Assembly: GCA_002102555.1 (NCBI GenBank)
Contig: MCFL01000011.1
Coordinates: 124,001 to 188,000, forward strand
Source: Catenaria anguillulae PL171
Taxonomy: Eukaryota; Blastocladiomycota; Blastocladiomycetes; Blastocladiales; Catenariaceae
Reading direction: 5' to 3'
DNA: 64,000 nucleotides
Shown: one piece after another, positions 33,142 to 43,552 of the stretch
Layout of the letters: each line of letters begins with the position of its first letter
How positions within the stretch are numbered: the first letter of the stretch is position 1
The notes under the pieces: model-generated
What the model was told of the DNA's origin: nothing
The model's database searches: none
What the model saw: only the letters and a program-made list of their open reading frames with translations
Position numbers and translations under genes: made by a program

Positions 33142-34283
33142 ATGTCGTCAACCAACAAGTTCCCCACGGTCCTCATCACGTCGTGCGACGGTGCCACGGG
33201 CTCGAGCATCGCCAACCATCTCGCCAAGTGTGACGACCGCATCCACGAGGTCCGTATGCTGTGCCAAAACAAGGACGAGGCCCACGCGCACTTGCTCTCG
33301 GGGAGCCGCAACTTCAAGCTCTGCCAAGGTCTCTTGACTTGACTTTGTGTTTCACCTAGTTCCTTGCCACTCACCGTCGGTCCGTGACTCACTCCCATGT
33401 TTGCACAAAAAAAACCACAGTCAACCCGACCGACAAGGACGCCATCAAGCAGCTCATGCAAGGCGTCGACCTGGTTGCCATCGTCCCGCCCGCGCGCCAC
33501 AACAAGTTTGACGTTGCACGCACCATGCTTTCGTGTACCATTGACGCCCAAGTCCCCAACGCCATTTTACTGTCGTGGTGTGGCACGCACGCGGGCGAAT
33601 CGACGGCCAAGACGACCCAGCTCGCCAAGTTCAAGGACCTCGAGCAAGCCTTCATGGCGGCCGACGGGATCCACAACAAGGTGACGGTGCGCGCCAACTG
33701 GTTTGCCGACAACCTCACCACGTACGCGACGCTCATTGTGCACAACAAGTCGTTGCCGTTGCCCGTTGGCACGTCGGCCAAGATTGCTCCGCTCGATTCG
33801 GACGTGCTCGGCATGGCGCTGGCCAAACTCATGGGCATGATGCTTGGCGACGAGAAAGTCACGGGCGGCGATTCCAAAATGGTCGACAAGGTCAAGAACC
33901 AGACGCTCACGTTTACTGGTGCCACGCCCATGTCGGGTCCCGACATGGCGCGCGAGCTCGGCAAGGCCATGGGGTGCGAGATTGCATTCAAGGACGTGAC
34001 GCTTGACCAGGCCAAGCAAGTGCTTTGCCAGACACGCCCAAAGCTCGACGAGTCCGAGATTGATGCCTTGCTCGAGACGTACACGTTGTGGAAGGACGGC
34101 ATCATGGACCGGACCTCGGACGATTTGATGCAAGTGTTGGGCATTGAGCATCCAAAGTTTGACGTGTCGGCGACCAGGCTCAAGCCGCTCTTGTTTTCGT
34201 TTGCCGGTGCGCAGGGCGAGACGGGCGGCATGGCGGGCCAGCAAAAGGTGATGGCGCAGACCGAGGGCGTCAAGACCAAGTGA
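33142..34283 (+). CDS. NmrA-like NAD(P)-binding protein
   Basis: Exons are 33142-33328 and 33421-34283 (92-nt intron with donor GTCTCT), 349 aa. The Rossmann start VLITSCDGATGSSIANHLAK carries a GxxGxS-type nucleotide loop. KDAIKQLMQGVDLVAIVPP is the usual second half of the first binding unit, and the rest fits atypical short-chain dehydrogenases that lack the YxxxK catalytic pair. Members sense NADP/NADPH or act as sugar or isoflavone-type reductases; the exact role is not known. The tail after residue ~310 is polar and ends GVKTK. A clear ATG with an A at -3 supports the start. Confidence 0.7.
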
Positions 34284-34653
34284 AAACCCGAGTGTAGGAT
34301 GGCGGAAGTCGCGGTTGTGCCCATCATGATGGATATTGGGTGTGTGCTTGTTTACCCAGAGTTGTCGATCTGTTGTATAGTTTGATTCCCAATCCCCCGC
34401 CGTCCGCCTTTGCCATCGAATTTCTTCTCTTATTGTGTGTGTGCGAATTGTCGTTGGAAATGAAATCATCGTGCTTTACTGATTGCACATGTCTCACTCT
34501 GATCGATCCAGGGAGGATCGTCTCTGTCATCTCTGTCAAAACAGGCATCGGCCTTTGAGATCTCAACCCCATTTATATCTCCAGAAACATCCATTGCATA
34601 TTGATCGTTGTGATTCGTTCATAGACAAAGCACATGCAATACGTCCGTCCATC
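34284..34653. other. Intergenic between tandem genes
   Basis: No gene is seen. This is the 3' flank of the NmrA-like gene and the promoter of the AP endonuclease. Confidence 0.45.
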
Positions 34654-36065
34654 ATGCCACCGAAACGCAAAGCCTCGGCCCGCCTTGCTGCCGCCGCCAG
34701 CCAAGACTCTCATCCTACGTCAGACTCTCAGTCGTCAACCGTGACCGATTCGCAAGCGAGCACAGCCACCAGCCTTGATGCGGACGACAACAACAACCTT
34801 GGCGCTACTCCGCCGAAACCCAAGCACACACGCAAACGTCTCACCGACCCGTCGACCAGCCAACCACCGACATTGGCTGATGACCCGGCCGACGACAGCC
34901 AAGCAACTACAACAGCACAATTCGACAGCCAGTTGAGCGACTACCATGGTACCGACGGCAGCTCACAGGCGTCCACATTCGACTCACAATTGTCCTCGAC
35001 GGCCGGCGTGCTCGCACACATTCCGACCAACACGACGTTGCCTGCCGACATCGAGCCGACGCCCGTCCCTGATGGCCACGTCAAGATTGTCACGTTGAAT
35101 GTGGGCGGATTCAATGCGGCCATGAAAAAGGGTATGTACCGAATTCACTCGCCGGGTCTATTGTCGTATCTAATGCGTCTCGACCACGGAATGCAGGTCT
35201 CGACAAGTACATGGCCGCCGAAGCCGCAGACATTGTATGCCTACAAGAGGTCAAACTCAACTCGGATCCGGATCCCGACACGGTGGCGTCCCTGGCCGAC
35301 TACCCGCATCGCTACTTTCATCATTGCACCGCGAAAAGGGGATATGCAGGGACCGCCGTCCTGTCCAAAGTCGAGCCCATCTCGTCAACTCTTGGGCTAC
35401 CCGACGGGTCTGACAACGAAGGCCGTGTCATCACACTGGAATTCAACACTTGGTATCTCGTAGCGACATATGTCATGAATGCGGGCCAAGGGCTCAAGCG
35501 ACTCGACGAAAAGATGCAGTGGAATGCCAAACTGCGCACATACGTGAAGGAGTTGGATCAATGCAAGCCCGTGGTGTGGTGTGGCGACTTGAATGTTGCG
35601 CATTGCGAGGGTGATTTGGCGCGGCCAAAAACCAATGCAAAGTACGCATGTTCCTCCTTCGTTCTTTTATCCACCTGCTTTTTTTTTGAGGTTAAACAAC
35701 CTGTATGTATTTCCTACAGAACCGCCGGATTCACGCCAACCGAGCGCGCAGACTTTTCGTCCACGCTAGCGTCAGTCAACCTGCGCGACGTTTGGCGCGA
35801 CCAGCATCCAGACCCATGCCAGCAGTTTACCTACTTTTCGTACCGGTTCCAGTGCCGTGCAAAGCGCATTGGATGGCGATTGGATTACTTTGTGGTGAGC
35901 GCGCGGCTCTTGGAGGGCAGCGAGGCGGACGTGGACGTGGATGTGGATTTGGGCCAGTGTACGATTCGCGACGACATGTATGGCATGAGCGACCATGTGC
36001 CGGTTGTTTTGACGTTGCGTGCCGGTAGTCAAGACGATGCGGATGGGAAGCGCGAGGAAGCGTAA
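34654..36065 (+). CDS. AP endonuclease, ExoIII/APEX1 type
   Basis: Exons are 34654-35131, 35197-35641 and 35720-36065 (introns 65 and 78 nt, GT-AG), 422 aa. The first ~140 residues are Ser/Gln/Asp/Thr-rich with basic patches (MPPKRKASARL), likely a nuclear-targeting disordered tail. Catalytic landmarks in order: VTLNVGGFNAA (metal-side Asn), IVCLQEVKL (Glu), GTAVLSKVEP, VVWCGDLNVAHCE (Asp-x-Asn), TAGFTPTERADF, SYRFQCRAKRIGWRLDYF, and YGMSDHVPV (Asp-His). It cuts DNA 5' to abasic sites in base-excision repair. The usual WNVNG is here LNVGG. APEX1-like versus Apn2-like cannot be settled, but the length and close motif match favour APEX1. Confidence 0.88.
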
Positions 36066-36322
36066 AAGGAGTGGATCATGTTCATGTGTTTCGTATTTTC
36101 GCTAGTATCTGCCATGTTTAGGACCTGTTGTTGGAGGACTTGATGATGCTGTCGGAACCGTCCATATCACGGACGGAAAACCACAAAAACAAACAGGACT
36201 TGGTAGGGCTTGACGGATCATGTCACACAAGATACGAGGCAGAGAATAAATATGTACAGAGAAACAAAAATGCGTCCAGCGAAAACAACCAGAAATACAT
36301 AAGACCCCAACACGTGCTAAGC

Positions 36323-38087
36323 CTACTTGTTCCGGGCCGCGTCGCCGCAATCCTCATCCATACTCTTGGCCACCAACTGATCCATGGACACGAGCACGTT
36401 GCCCGACCGGACCCTCGGCGGTGGCGGCGTATCGAGATCCATGGGCTCTCCCTCATCATCCTCATCGTCCTCGTCCTCGTCTTCCTCCTCCTCTTGCTCG
36501 TCCTCGTCGCTGCCACCCCTCGACTGGTCCAAGTCCATGGCACTTGTATCGGCACTGGCCTCGCCACCGCCGTCTTCCTGATCGCGCTCGTCCTGAAACC
36601 ACTCATTGTCCCAATACCGATTGCCGCCCGCGACGCCCGGCCGCACACCCAACCTGACCCTGGCCTCCAAATCCGCTTGCATTTCCATTGCACGATCCCT
36701 CTCGGCGGCCCACCCGTCCTCGGTCAACGAATCAATGGCGGGCGGCGGCTGATGCATTTGAGTGCTTGGCGCAGGCCCCAAAAACTTGAGATGTTCGGCA
36801 ATCACTCGCTTGATATTGTTGAGCTCGTGCGTTGAGTTTTCGTTGCGCAACTGGTCATGGATCTTTGGATGCAGCTTGTAGTCCGGGCCATAGTACTCGA
36901 GGTAAGGGTGTGGCGGAATGGCATTGGGCAGCTTGGCATTGACCAGGAGTGCCGTTTCGTTGGCCCAGCACCGCGCCACGTTCTTGATGGTGTATCCGCC
37001 GCCGCCAAGCACTACCAAGGGCACTTGAAACGATTTCATGTATTCGACACATTGGCCGTGGCCGTCGATCGACAAGCAGAATTGACCGAGCCGGTCGCAG
37101 CCCAGCGAGTCGGCGCCGCATTGCAGGACAATGGCGCCGGGTCGGAACGTGTGCATGACTTGTTCCATGATGGATTTGAAGAGCGACACGTAAGTTGTGT
37201 CGTCCATGCCGGCCTTGAGCGGCACGTTGAGCGAGTAGTACCGGCCGTGGTCGTGGCCAATTTCCGAAATGGCGCCCGTGCCTACCGTATGACCCCCGCA
37301 AAGAGGATGAGGGCGAGTCAAAACCGACGATCCTGCAGCAAGATGATGAAAAGAGAAACATTGAGCGATTCAACGCACCGGGAAAGAAAGGATCCGATCC
37401 ACCATCGCCACTCGGGCCATACCGGTGAAAACTCACCGTCATGACCCTGTCCGTCTTGTAAAACGCCTCCTGGACGCCATCCCCATGATGCACATCAATG
37501 TCAATGTACAGGACGCGCGCATGGCACCGCAACAGCTCCATGATGCACAGCACGATATCATTCACGTAGCAAAATCCACTGGCCTCGGTCTTTTTCGCAT
37601 GATGCAACCCACCCGACCAATTGATGGCCACATCTGCTTCACCACGGTTGATTTGCGCAGCAGCCGCAAGCGACCCGCCCGCAGACACGCGGCAAAACTT
37701 GTACAGATCGTTGAAGATGGGGCAATCGTCGCCCACATTGAATCTGCTCAACACGTCTTTGAAAGCACTGACATTGTCCGGGGTCACGGTGCGCAAAAAG
37801 TCGACATAGTCCGAAACGTGGAACATCTTGAGCTCTTCTTCCGAAGCCATGCGCGGCTGGTACATATCGAGCCGGTCGTACAGGCCGTAGCACAGCACCA
37901 GCTCGTGGCAAAGCGCCATGCGCTGCGGCTTCATTGGATGACGTTTGCCGTAGTGGATCGTCGACACGATGTCGTCATAGTAGTAGGACGTGCGGCCTTT
38001 TCGCGAGGGGCCCGTCGGCTGGTATCGGTGTTTGGCGTCGGGCGCCGACGAGGATTTGGATACGGACAGGCCAGAGAAGGTGGCCAT
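36323..38087 (-). CDS. Class I histone deacetylase, Hos2/HDAC3 type
   Basis: Exons are 38087-37379 and 37281-36323 (97-nt intron, GTGCGT donor, TACGGTAG acceptor), 555 aa. Motifs: [73 protein letters not shown] (Zn ligands Asp and His), [15 protein letters not shown] (third ligand), and [28 protein letters not shown] and [10 protein letters not shown] are signatures of the Hos2/HDAC3 branch rather than Rpd3. It removes acetyl groups from histone tails, in Set3/NCoR-type complexes for this branch. Unusual points: a ~10-residue Gly/Ser/Asp insertion in the loop [19 protein letters not shown], and a long C-terminal tail with an Asp/Glu tract. Confidence 0.93.
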
Positions 38088-38458
38088 CTTTCGTTTTACT
38101 ATTCCGTCGAAAGTAGGACGATGGGATGGATCGATGAGGAAGAGCTCGGGTTGGAGGAGTGGGCGGGGCTAGGCAGAGTCGAAGTTCGTTTTGGTTGAGT
38201 GCTGTAGGTGCATGGATGTCGGGCGTCGATGCACCGATACTTATTGTACCGCTTTGAATACAAACAATGTTTCTAATCTTCGACTCTGCCAAAAAACCAA
38301 AAACCGTTGCAAAAAAAGTGGACCAGGGCCGCCGATCCGTCGAGTTCTTTTGTGTCTCTTTGATTTTGATTCACCTCCACCGTGTAAAGATTTAAAGAAG
38401 TATGCATTCAAGTTCCATCACCTCGCAATAATCGGTACTCAGAACACACGCATAAGCT
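38088..38458. promoter_or_regulatory. Divergent promoter region, HDAC and ELP5
   Basis: This 371-bp stretch lies between two outward-facing starts. It is A-rich near the ELP5 side. No gene is seen. Confidence 0.45.
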
Positions 38459-39586
38459 ATGTCGGTCATCTTTGCAAAGACACACCTCGAACGCCTCCTC
38501 TCGGGCTCGGCATCGGGCACTTCTGCCGCTCCACCAGGCGCCATCGCCGTCCTCGATTCGCTCGAGCAGTCGGCTCTGCCACTACTCAGTGCCTTTGCCT
38601 CGTCGGCCGCCTCGCGGTCCCGCCCGCTGCTCATCCTGTGCCTCGAGCACTCGCCGCATGCTTGGCACTCGCTGCTGCCTGCCTCTACTCTTGCGCAAGT
38701 CGTGGATCTCGCAGCCAGTCTCCCATTCCCGTCTGCGACTGTGGCCATGACGCCCAACTCCAACTCGCAGGAATGCTGGATCAAGTCGCATGTGGTCCCA
38801 CACTTGACTCGATTTCTTGCCTCTTCACGCTCATCGACAGGCAATGTGCCGGCGTCGCCGCTCATTCTCATCGACTCGCTCCACCCGCTCGTGCCGCTGT
38901 ACCCAACTGCCAACCACTTTGCTCGATCCCTCTCATTGCTCTTGCATCTGGTCTCAACAACGTCCTCGTCGGCCACTCTGCTTCTCCCACTCACCTCGCA
39001 CTCACCCTACTCGTCGGCCCTAACCTACCTCACCCCAACCACGCTCACCGTGGCCAACGCTGCCCGTGCAGTGCGTGAACTGTCGGTGATCACGGACCGC
39101 CCACAAGGTGACTTGGGATTGCACATTGAAAGCAACCAACCATGCGACTTGATTGTGCACTTGACCAGCGTGAAAGGCGGCGGCACGGCCAAGGTGGTTT
39201 CCGAGTCGGTGCGCATGACGCGATCCTCCTCTTCGGCCACTTGGACGTATGGCGTGTTTCCACCTACCGCAGCAGCAGCCAGTGTGGCCGATTCCAAGCC
39301 AGTTGCACCCGACAACACGGGGGCCCGGTCGGCGGCTGCAGATCCAACACTTGGCTTGTCGTTCAACTTGAAGCTCACAGACAAGCAGCGCCAGGCCAAA
39401 GATAAGGTGGTGTTGCCGCATTTCAAGATGCAGCAGTTTGAAGAGGAGACTGGACGAGGAGGAGGGGGTCCGGGTGTGGCCGACACCAACGCGGGCGGCG
39501 GCGGCATTGGCGGCGTGATTCATTACGAGTTGGATTTGGAAGATGATTTCGATGATGAGGATCCAGACGCGGATTTGGACTTGTAA
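38459..39586 (+). CDS. ELP5 (Elongator complex subunit 5)
   Basis: A single-exon 375-aa protein. The body is a diverged RecA-like fold (LLILCLEHSPHAWHSLLP, SPLILIDSLHPLVPLYP) without Walker motifs. The C-terminus is the best identifier: LSFNLKLTDKQRQAKDKVVL followed by PHFKMQQ, a Gly-rich linker, GVIHYELDLEDDFDDEDPDADLDL, matching the ELP5/Iki1 tail. Elp4-5-6 form a ring that assists Elongator in modifying wobble uridines of tRNA. The Gly-rich stretch (GRGGGGPGVADTNAGGGGIG) is an expansion. Confidence 0.8.
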   Translation: MSVIFAKTHLERLLSGSASGTSAAPPGAIAVLDSLEQSALPLLSAFASSAASRSRPLLILCLEHSPHAWHSLLPASTLAQVVDLAASLPFPSATVAMTPNSNSQECWIKSHVVPHLTRFLASSRSSTGNVPASPLILIDSLHPLVPLYPTANHFARSLSLLLHLVSTTSSSATLLLPLTSHSPYSSALTYLTPTTLTVANAARAVRELSVITDRPQGDLGLHIESNQPCDLIVHLTSVKGGGTAKVVSESVRMTRSSSSATWTYGVFPPTAAAASVADSKPVAPDNTGARSAAADPTLGLSFNLKLTDKQRQAKDKVVLPHFKMQQFEEETGRGGGGPGVADTNAGGGGIGGVIHYELDLEDDFDDEDPDADLDL

Positions 39587-39885
39587 GGAGCCGATAAGTT
39601 ATGTAATAGAATGACTGGTATATTGGATGGATTGTGCGCTGCACATGAGGATCACAAGGGGAAGTGTCGAAAAAAAAAGTCAAAAAGGCAACAACGTCTC
39701 AGTCGGTAGTCGGTAGGAGCTCACCGACGGGGGAATCAATCAAACAGAAAAGGAAACAGGGAATGACGAGTCCTGTGCTGGACCTTGGAATGGAAGCAAG
39801 AATGCCATGAGGAAGATGCGAGAAACCTTTCAACCGTTTTCAAAATGACGGGTATTGCATGCGCGCGTGTTCCTACAAGTCGGGG

Positions 39886-41439
39886 TTATCCGGCTGCACC
39901 AACAGACGCCTGTCCGACCGCTGCGCACACATCACCACCGCTACCGTCCACCACAAGATCACCGTCGCCACGACTCGCACTCAAAAACGCATCGCGTTCG
40001 GACCCGTCGGTCCCTGACTCTGCCGACCCAAGGCGCGACCCGCCGCCGCCAAACACATGCGTGTCCGTACCCGACACGTCCGACAAATCCACGCCAGGGC
40101 CAGAGCGCCCGGCCTCCTTGTCCCCACTCATCCCAAACACATGCTCTGCACTCGATCCAAGATGCAAGGTTGCGGAAAGCGACGCCACATCGGTCGGCGC
40201 CGCGTGAGACGCGGGCGCAGGCGCAGGCGCGGGCGCGTGGGGCAAATCGGTCGACGAGTCGGCGGGCGGTAATTGGAACCAGAACGAGGGCGCGTACGTG
40301 TCCGAGTGTACGGATGGGTGGCGGTCCAACAAACTGCCAGTGGCGTGTTGAGGCGGCGCCGTGGCGTCACGAGGAGCAGGGGTTGCGATGGATGTGGTGG
40401 TGAGTGCATGGGCGGTGGTTGGTGGGACAGGAGCAAGGGGTTGCGCCGCGGGGACCTGAGCGAGTGGGCCAAGTGAAGTGCAGGCACCAAGTGCCATGGA
40501 GGGATTGTGTGTGGGAGGAGGAGGGGCGTTGGACCGTGAATAGCCACACATGGAATGTGGGGAAGAGTGCGGGTTTTGCGGTGTGGCTGAGGCGTTCGGT
40601 GATGATATGGTATCCTGCTGGTGGGCTGTTGACGGATACATATACGGCTCAGCGGGAGAATTTGGGTGAGTGGCCGCCGAGACCTCCGCGTCCCCGACTC
40701 CAAGCGGCGGGTACAGCGGATGTGACCTTGTTGTTGGCGTCGGCGGCAGCACAGGCCAGTCGCTTGCACCAGTCGCAACGTAGGCGACCTGTCGCGGGCT
40801 GCAGCGCGTGATGCTTGTTGCGCACACGCTTGGCGGCGACGACGCCACGCTGTGCCGGCCCAAGGGGCGAAACGAGAGCACCGACGTCATTGTTGGTGGG
40901 CGGCGCGACAGGTGTGCATCAAGATAAGACGAGCACTGGTTGTTGGGTGGAGGGATTGTGCTGGGTGGAAGGTGTGGTGCAAGGTGGGAATGAGCGACCA
41001 GCGTGTCGTCGGGCGTGCCAGTGTCCAAGACTATGGAGCAGTGTCGGCTCCCGCGGCTGACCGTGTCGTGAAAGAACTTTGCATGATCCAGTTGGAGATA
41101 TGGCTGCTGCTGGGTCGATCCAGCCGATACGGCCGAAAACGAGACGGCCGCGGCAGCAAGTGAGGAAAGCTGTTGTTGCAGCGACGCTATGGTCTTTTCT
41201 GACCGGCGGAGGCGCGAGAGCAGGAACAGAATGGTGAGCATACAGCCCAACAGGAGCAAGGCCGTTGCGCACGACACAGCCACGAGCAGTGAGGGCGTGG
41301 ACACAACGGTGACCCATGAACTTGACGAAGATGCGGAGGGCTCGACTGATGGTGATGGCGGAAAGGCGGTGGCTGCATCTGGCGACGGGACGGAAACGGC
41401 TGAAGGCAATGATTGCTGTGAGCGTGGGGAAGAGTCCAT
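39886..41439 (-). CDS. Single-pass membrane protein with a long Pro/Ser-rich tail
   Basis: Chosen start is ATG at 41439 (MDSSPRSQQS), 517 aa; the frame is open 105 codons further upstream, but that part looks like 5' UTR with a TATTTATTAATATT stretch. After a Ser/Pro-rich N-terminus comes one strong hydrophobic segment (SLLVAVSCATALLLLGCMLTILFLL, about residues 50-75) followed by LSRLRRSEKT, so the likely topology is N-out with a basic cytosolic stop. The rest is low-complexity (PAPAPAPASHAAP, GGGGSRLGSAESG) with scattered hydrophobic islands. No family is recognised. It may be a cell-wall or plasma-membrane sensor-like protein, but that is speculative. Confidence 0.5.
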   Translation of the reverse strand: MDSSPRSQQSLPSAVSVPSPDAATAFPPSPSVEPSASSSSSWVTVVSTPSLLVAVSCATALLLLGCMLTILFLLSRLRRSEKTIASLQQQLSSLAAAAVSFSAVSAGSTQQQPYLQLDHAKFFHDTVSRGSRHCSIVLDTGTPDDTLVAHSHLAPHLPPSTIPPPNNQCSSYLDAHLSRRPPTMTSVLSFRPLGRHSVASSPPSVCATSITRCSPRQVAYVATGASDWPVLPPTPTTRSHPLYPPLGVGDAEVSAATHPNSPAEPYMYPSTAHQQDTISSPNASATPQNPHSSPHSMCGYSRSNAPPPPTHNPSMALGACTSLGPLAQVPAAQPLAPVPPTTAHALTTTSIATPAPRDATAPPQHATGSLLDRHPSVHSDTYAPSFWFQLPPADSSTDLPHAPAPAPAPASHAAPTDVASLSATLHLGSSAEHVFGMSGDKEAGRSGPGVDLSDVSGTDTHVFGGGGSRLGSAESGTDGSERDAFLSASRGDGDLVVDGSGGDVCAAVGQASVGAAG

Positions 41440-42404
41440 GGCGTTTTGCTTCGTCTTGCTCTCTAAATACGATAACGGATGCGCATGCATATGATTGGAT
41501 TCGGGGCGAGAAACAAAACGCGTCGTCCACCGGGCTTTCACGACCGAGTCAGTACTGTTACGATTGGGTTGCGGATCCAATGGTTGCCTCAGGGAGTGGG
41601 AACTTGTGCGGGGGTTGGGGCAGTATTTATTAATATTTGACGTGCCTCTGGCTGATTGTGGTACTGGGCGTCTGCAGTGGCCCGGTGCCGCTCCTGTGCC
41701 GTGCTCGTTCGCGGTGAGGAGAAGGAACAAGTCTGGGCTGTGCAGGGGTAACACTTGGAAAGCTTGAATTAATAAAGGTCTTTACGAAAGGTGGAACGTA
41801 CCAGCAAAGTGTTCAAATCACTCGCGGTGAACTCCCGTGACAAGAGCAACAAGGAGCATGTCTCATTACAGAGGTGTGTGACAACATCCACCAAGGCCAT
41901 GCGCGCGGCTAACAAGGACCCACCACATATAAACAACTACATCTGAGAACTTTGTTCCCTTGCAAATGTTCACAACCTTTTCCATCAACCACGGAACCTA
42001 AGCCACCGAACAGCAAGCATGGCTCGAGGCGCTCAGCTTGACCCACACTTCCACATCCGATCGCGAATTGCCATCTCACCCTTGTCCCACTGACGGCGAG
42101 TGCAGTTGGTACGCCTCCATCCACCATGTTGACCTCGGGGTGAGCAGCATGCCTGTGGCAAGGTCAATTTGAGCAAAATATACGCCAAGATCAAACGATT
42201 TCCGCATCGTACATGCATGCACGAGCAACTCCGTACATCAAGGATGTTGCCTGCGGACTCTCATTGCGGGGACTGTTTATGTGGCTCTTGCCTTGTCGTA
42301 CATTATGATAACAGCCTCATACCATTTTCCATCAGTGGCAAAGGACAGAGACAACAACAATTCAAGTCAATTCATGTTGAAAGTACACAAGTACAGAGAC
42401 TGCA
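41440..42404. other. Intergenic region
   Basis: The part near 41625-41640 is AT-rich (TATTTATTAATATT) and probably belongs to the membrane protein promoter. Nothing is recognised from 41770 to the centrin stop. Confidence 0.45.
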
Positions 42405-43157
42405 TCAGTAAAGGTTCGTCTTCTTCATAATCCGCATAAACTCATCCTCGTTGATCTCGCCATCGCCATCTCGATCCGCCTCGTCAATCATCTCTTGCAG
42501 CTCCTCGTCAGTCAAGTTCTCGCCCAACTCCCTTGCCACCCGCTTGAGATTCTTGAATGTGATGCGCCCCGTTCCATCGTCGTCAAACAACTTGAATGCC
42601 TTGAGAATCTCTTCACGCGAATCCCGCTCGGCCTACATGACACATTTTCATGTGACGACATGGGAATCAGGAACCTCTCTGGTTCACGCTCTCAGCTCAA
42701 CTTATCGAACCATTTTGCTGGCCATCAACTCCAAAAACTCATCAAAGTCGACGCTCCCGGACCCATTCTTATCAATTTCAGCAATCATGCGCTTTATCTC
42801 GTCCTTTTTCGGCTCGAACCCGAGCGCACGCATGGCAACTTTGAGTTCCTTTGAATCAATCGACCCAGACCCGTCCGTGTCAAACAGGTCAAAAGCTTCG
42901 CGGATCTCTTGCTTTTGCTCGGGCGTCAGCTCGACGCGCGGCTTACGAGTTCCACCGGCACCGGGGCCCGTCGAAGTGGAGCCTGTGGGGGCTATGGCGT
43001 TGGACTTTTTGATGAGGGCTGCGTTCGAGGACTGGGACGGTGGGACGCGACGTGAACATGGTTGGCGATCCCAGTAATGATGTAGTGGGTGGGTTTGGGG
43101 AATCAGTAAGGGCTAGAGAGCTCCAAAGAGGAAGGTGGTAGCTGCATGTACCATCAT
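42405..43157 (-). CDS. Centrin (caltractin), EF-hand protein of basal bodies
   Basis: Exons on the minus strand are 43157-43152 (ATGATG only), 43031-42711 and 42632-42405, about 184 aa. The two-codon first exon is inferred because the body exon has no in-frame Met; GTACATGC donor and GTCCCAG acceptor join in phase and give [14 protein letters not shown]. Four EF-hands follow: [48 protein letters not shown] and [16 protein letters not shown]. Hand 3 ends with Asn at position 12, as in other centrins. [12 protein letters not shown] and the ending [11 protein letters not shown] are family signatures. Centrin sits at centrioles and basal bodies and is needed for their duplication. Confidence 0.93.
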
Positions 43158-43552
43158 CTTGCTTTGGGTTTGGTATCGTTTGGGTGCATAGCGAGCTGTT
43201 CATTCATGGACGCATTGATCATTTTCCAGTTAGCTGTTGCTTCAACGAACCGAGTCAGGCCGCCGATCAATCCGTGTTTGGTGTCGGTTGTCTGTCCAGC
43301 ATTGGTCGGCATGATGGTCTACCTCTGCCGCCGACCGGAGCCAGTGAGCAGTTACCTTCCCATGAAGAAAAGAGTCTTGTGTTGTCTCAACCTTTTCATG
43401 TCGCCACCATCGTTGTCATTCACCTTTTTTCATCTGTTCACCGCCCGCAATCTCTCCAGTGTCGTGGGAATGGATGTGTACTTGTCTGATTAATGTGCGC
43501 TGTCGCGCACGTAGTCCGGTCCTGTCCCGATACTCATGAATCACTTGAAGCA
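43158..43552. promoter_or_regulatory. 395-bp shared upstream region, centrin and BBOF1-like gene
   Basis: Centrin and the BBOF1-like gene start here and run in opposite directions. Short open frames in it have no motif. The arrangement suggests co-regulation of two basal-body genes. Confidence 0.5.

Noticed and set aside
41440-41754. 105-codon upstream extension of the membrane protein
   Set aside because: It contains a TATA-like AT-rich tract and irregular composition, more like promoter and leader.
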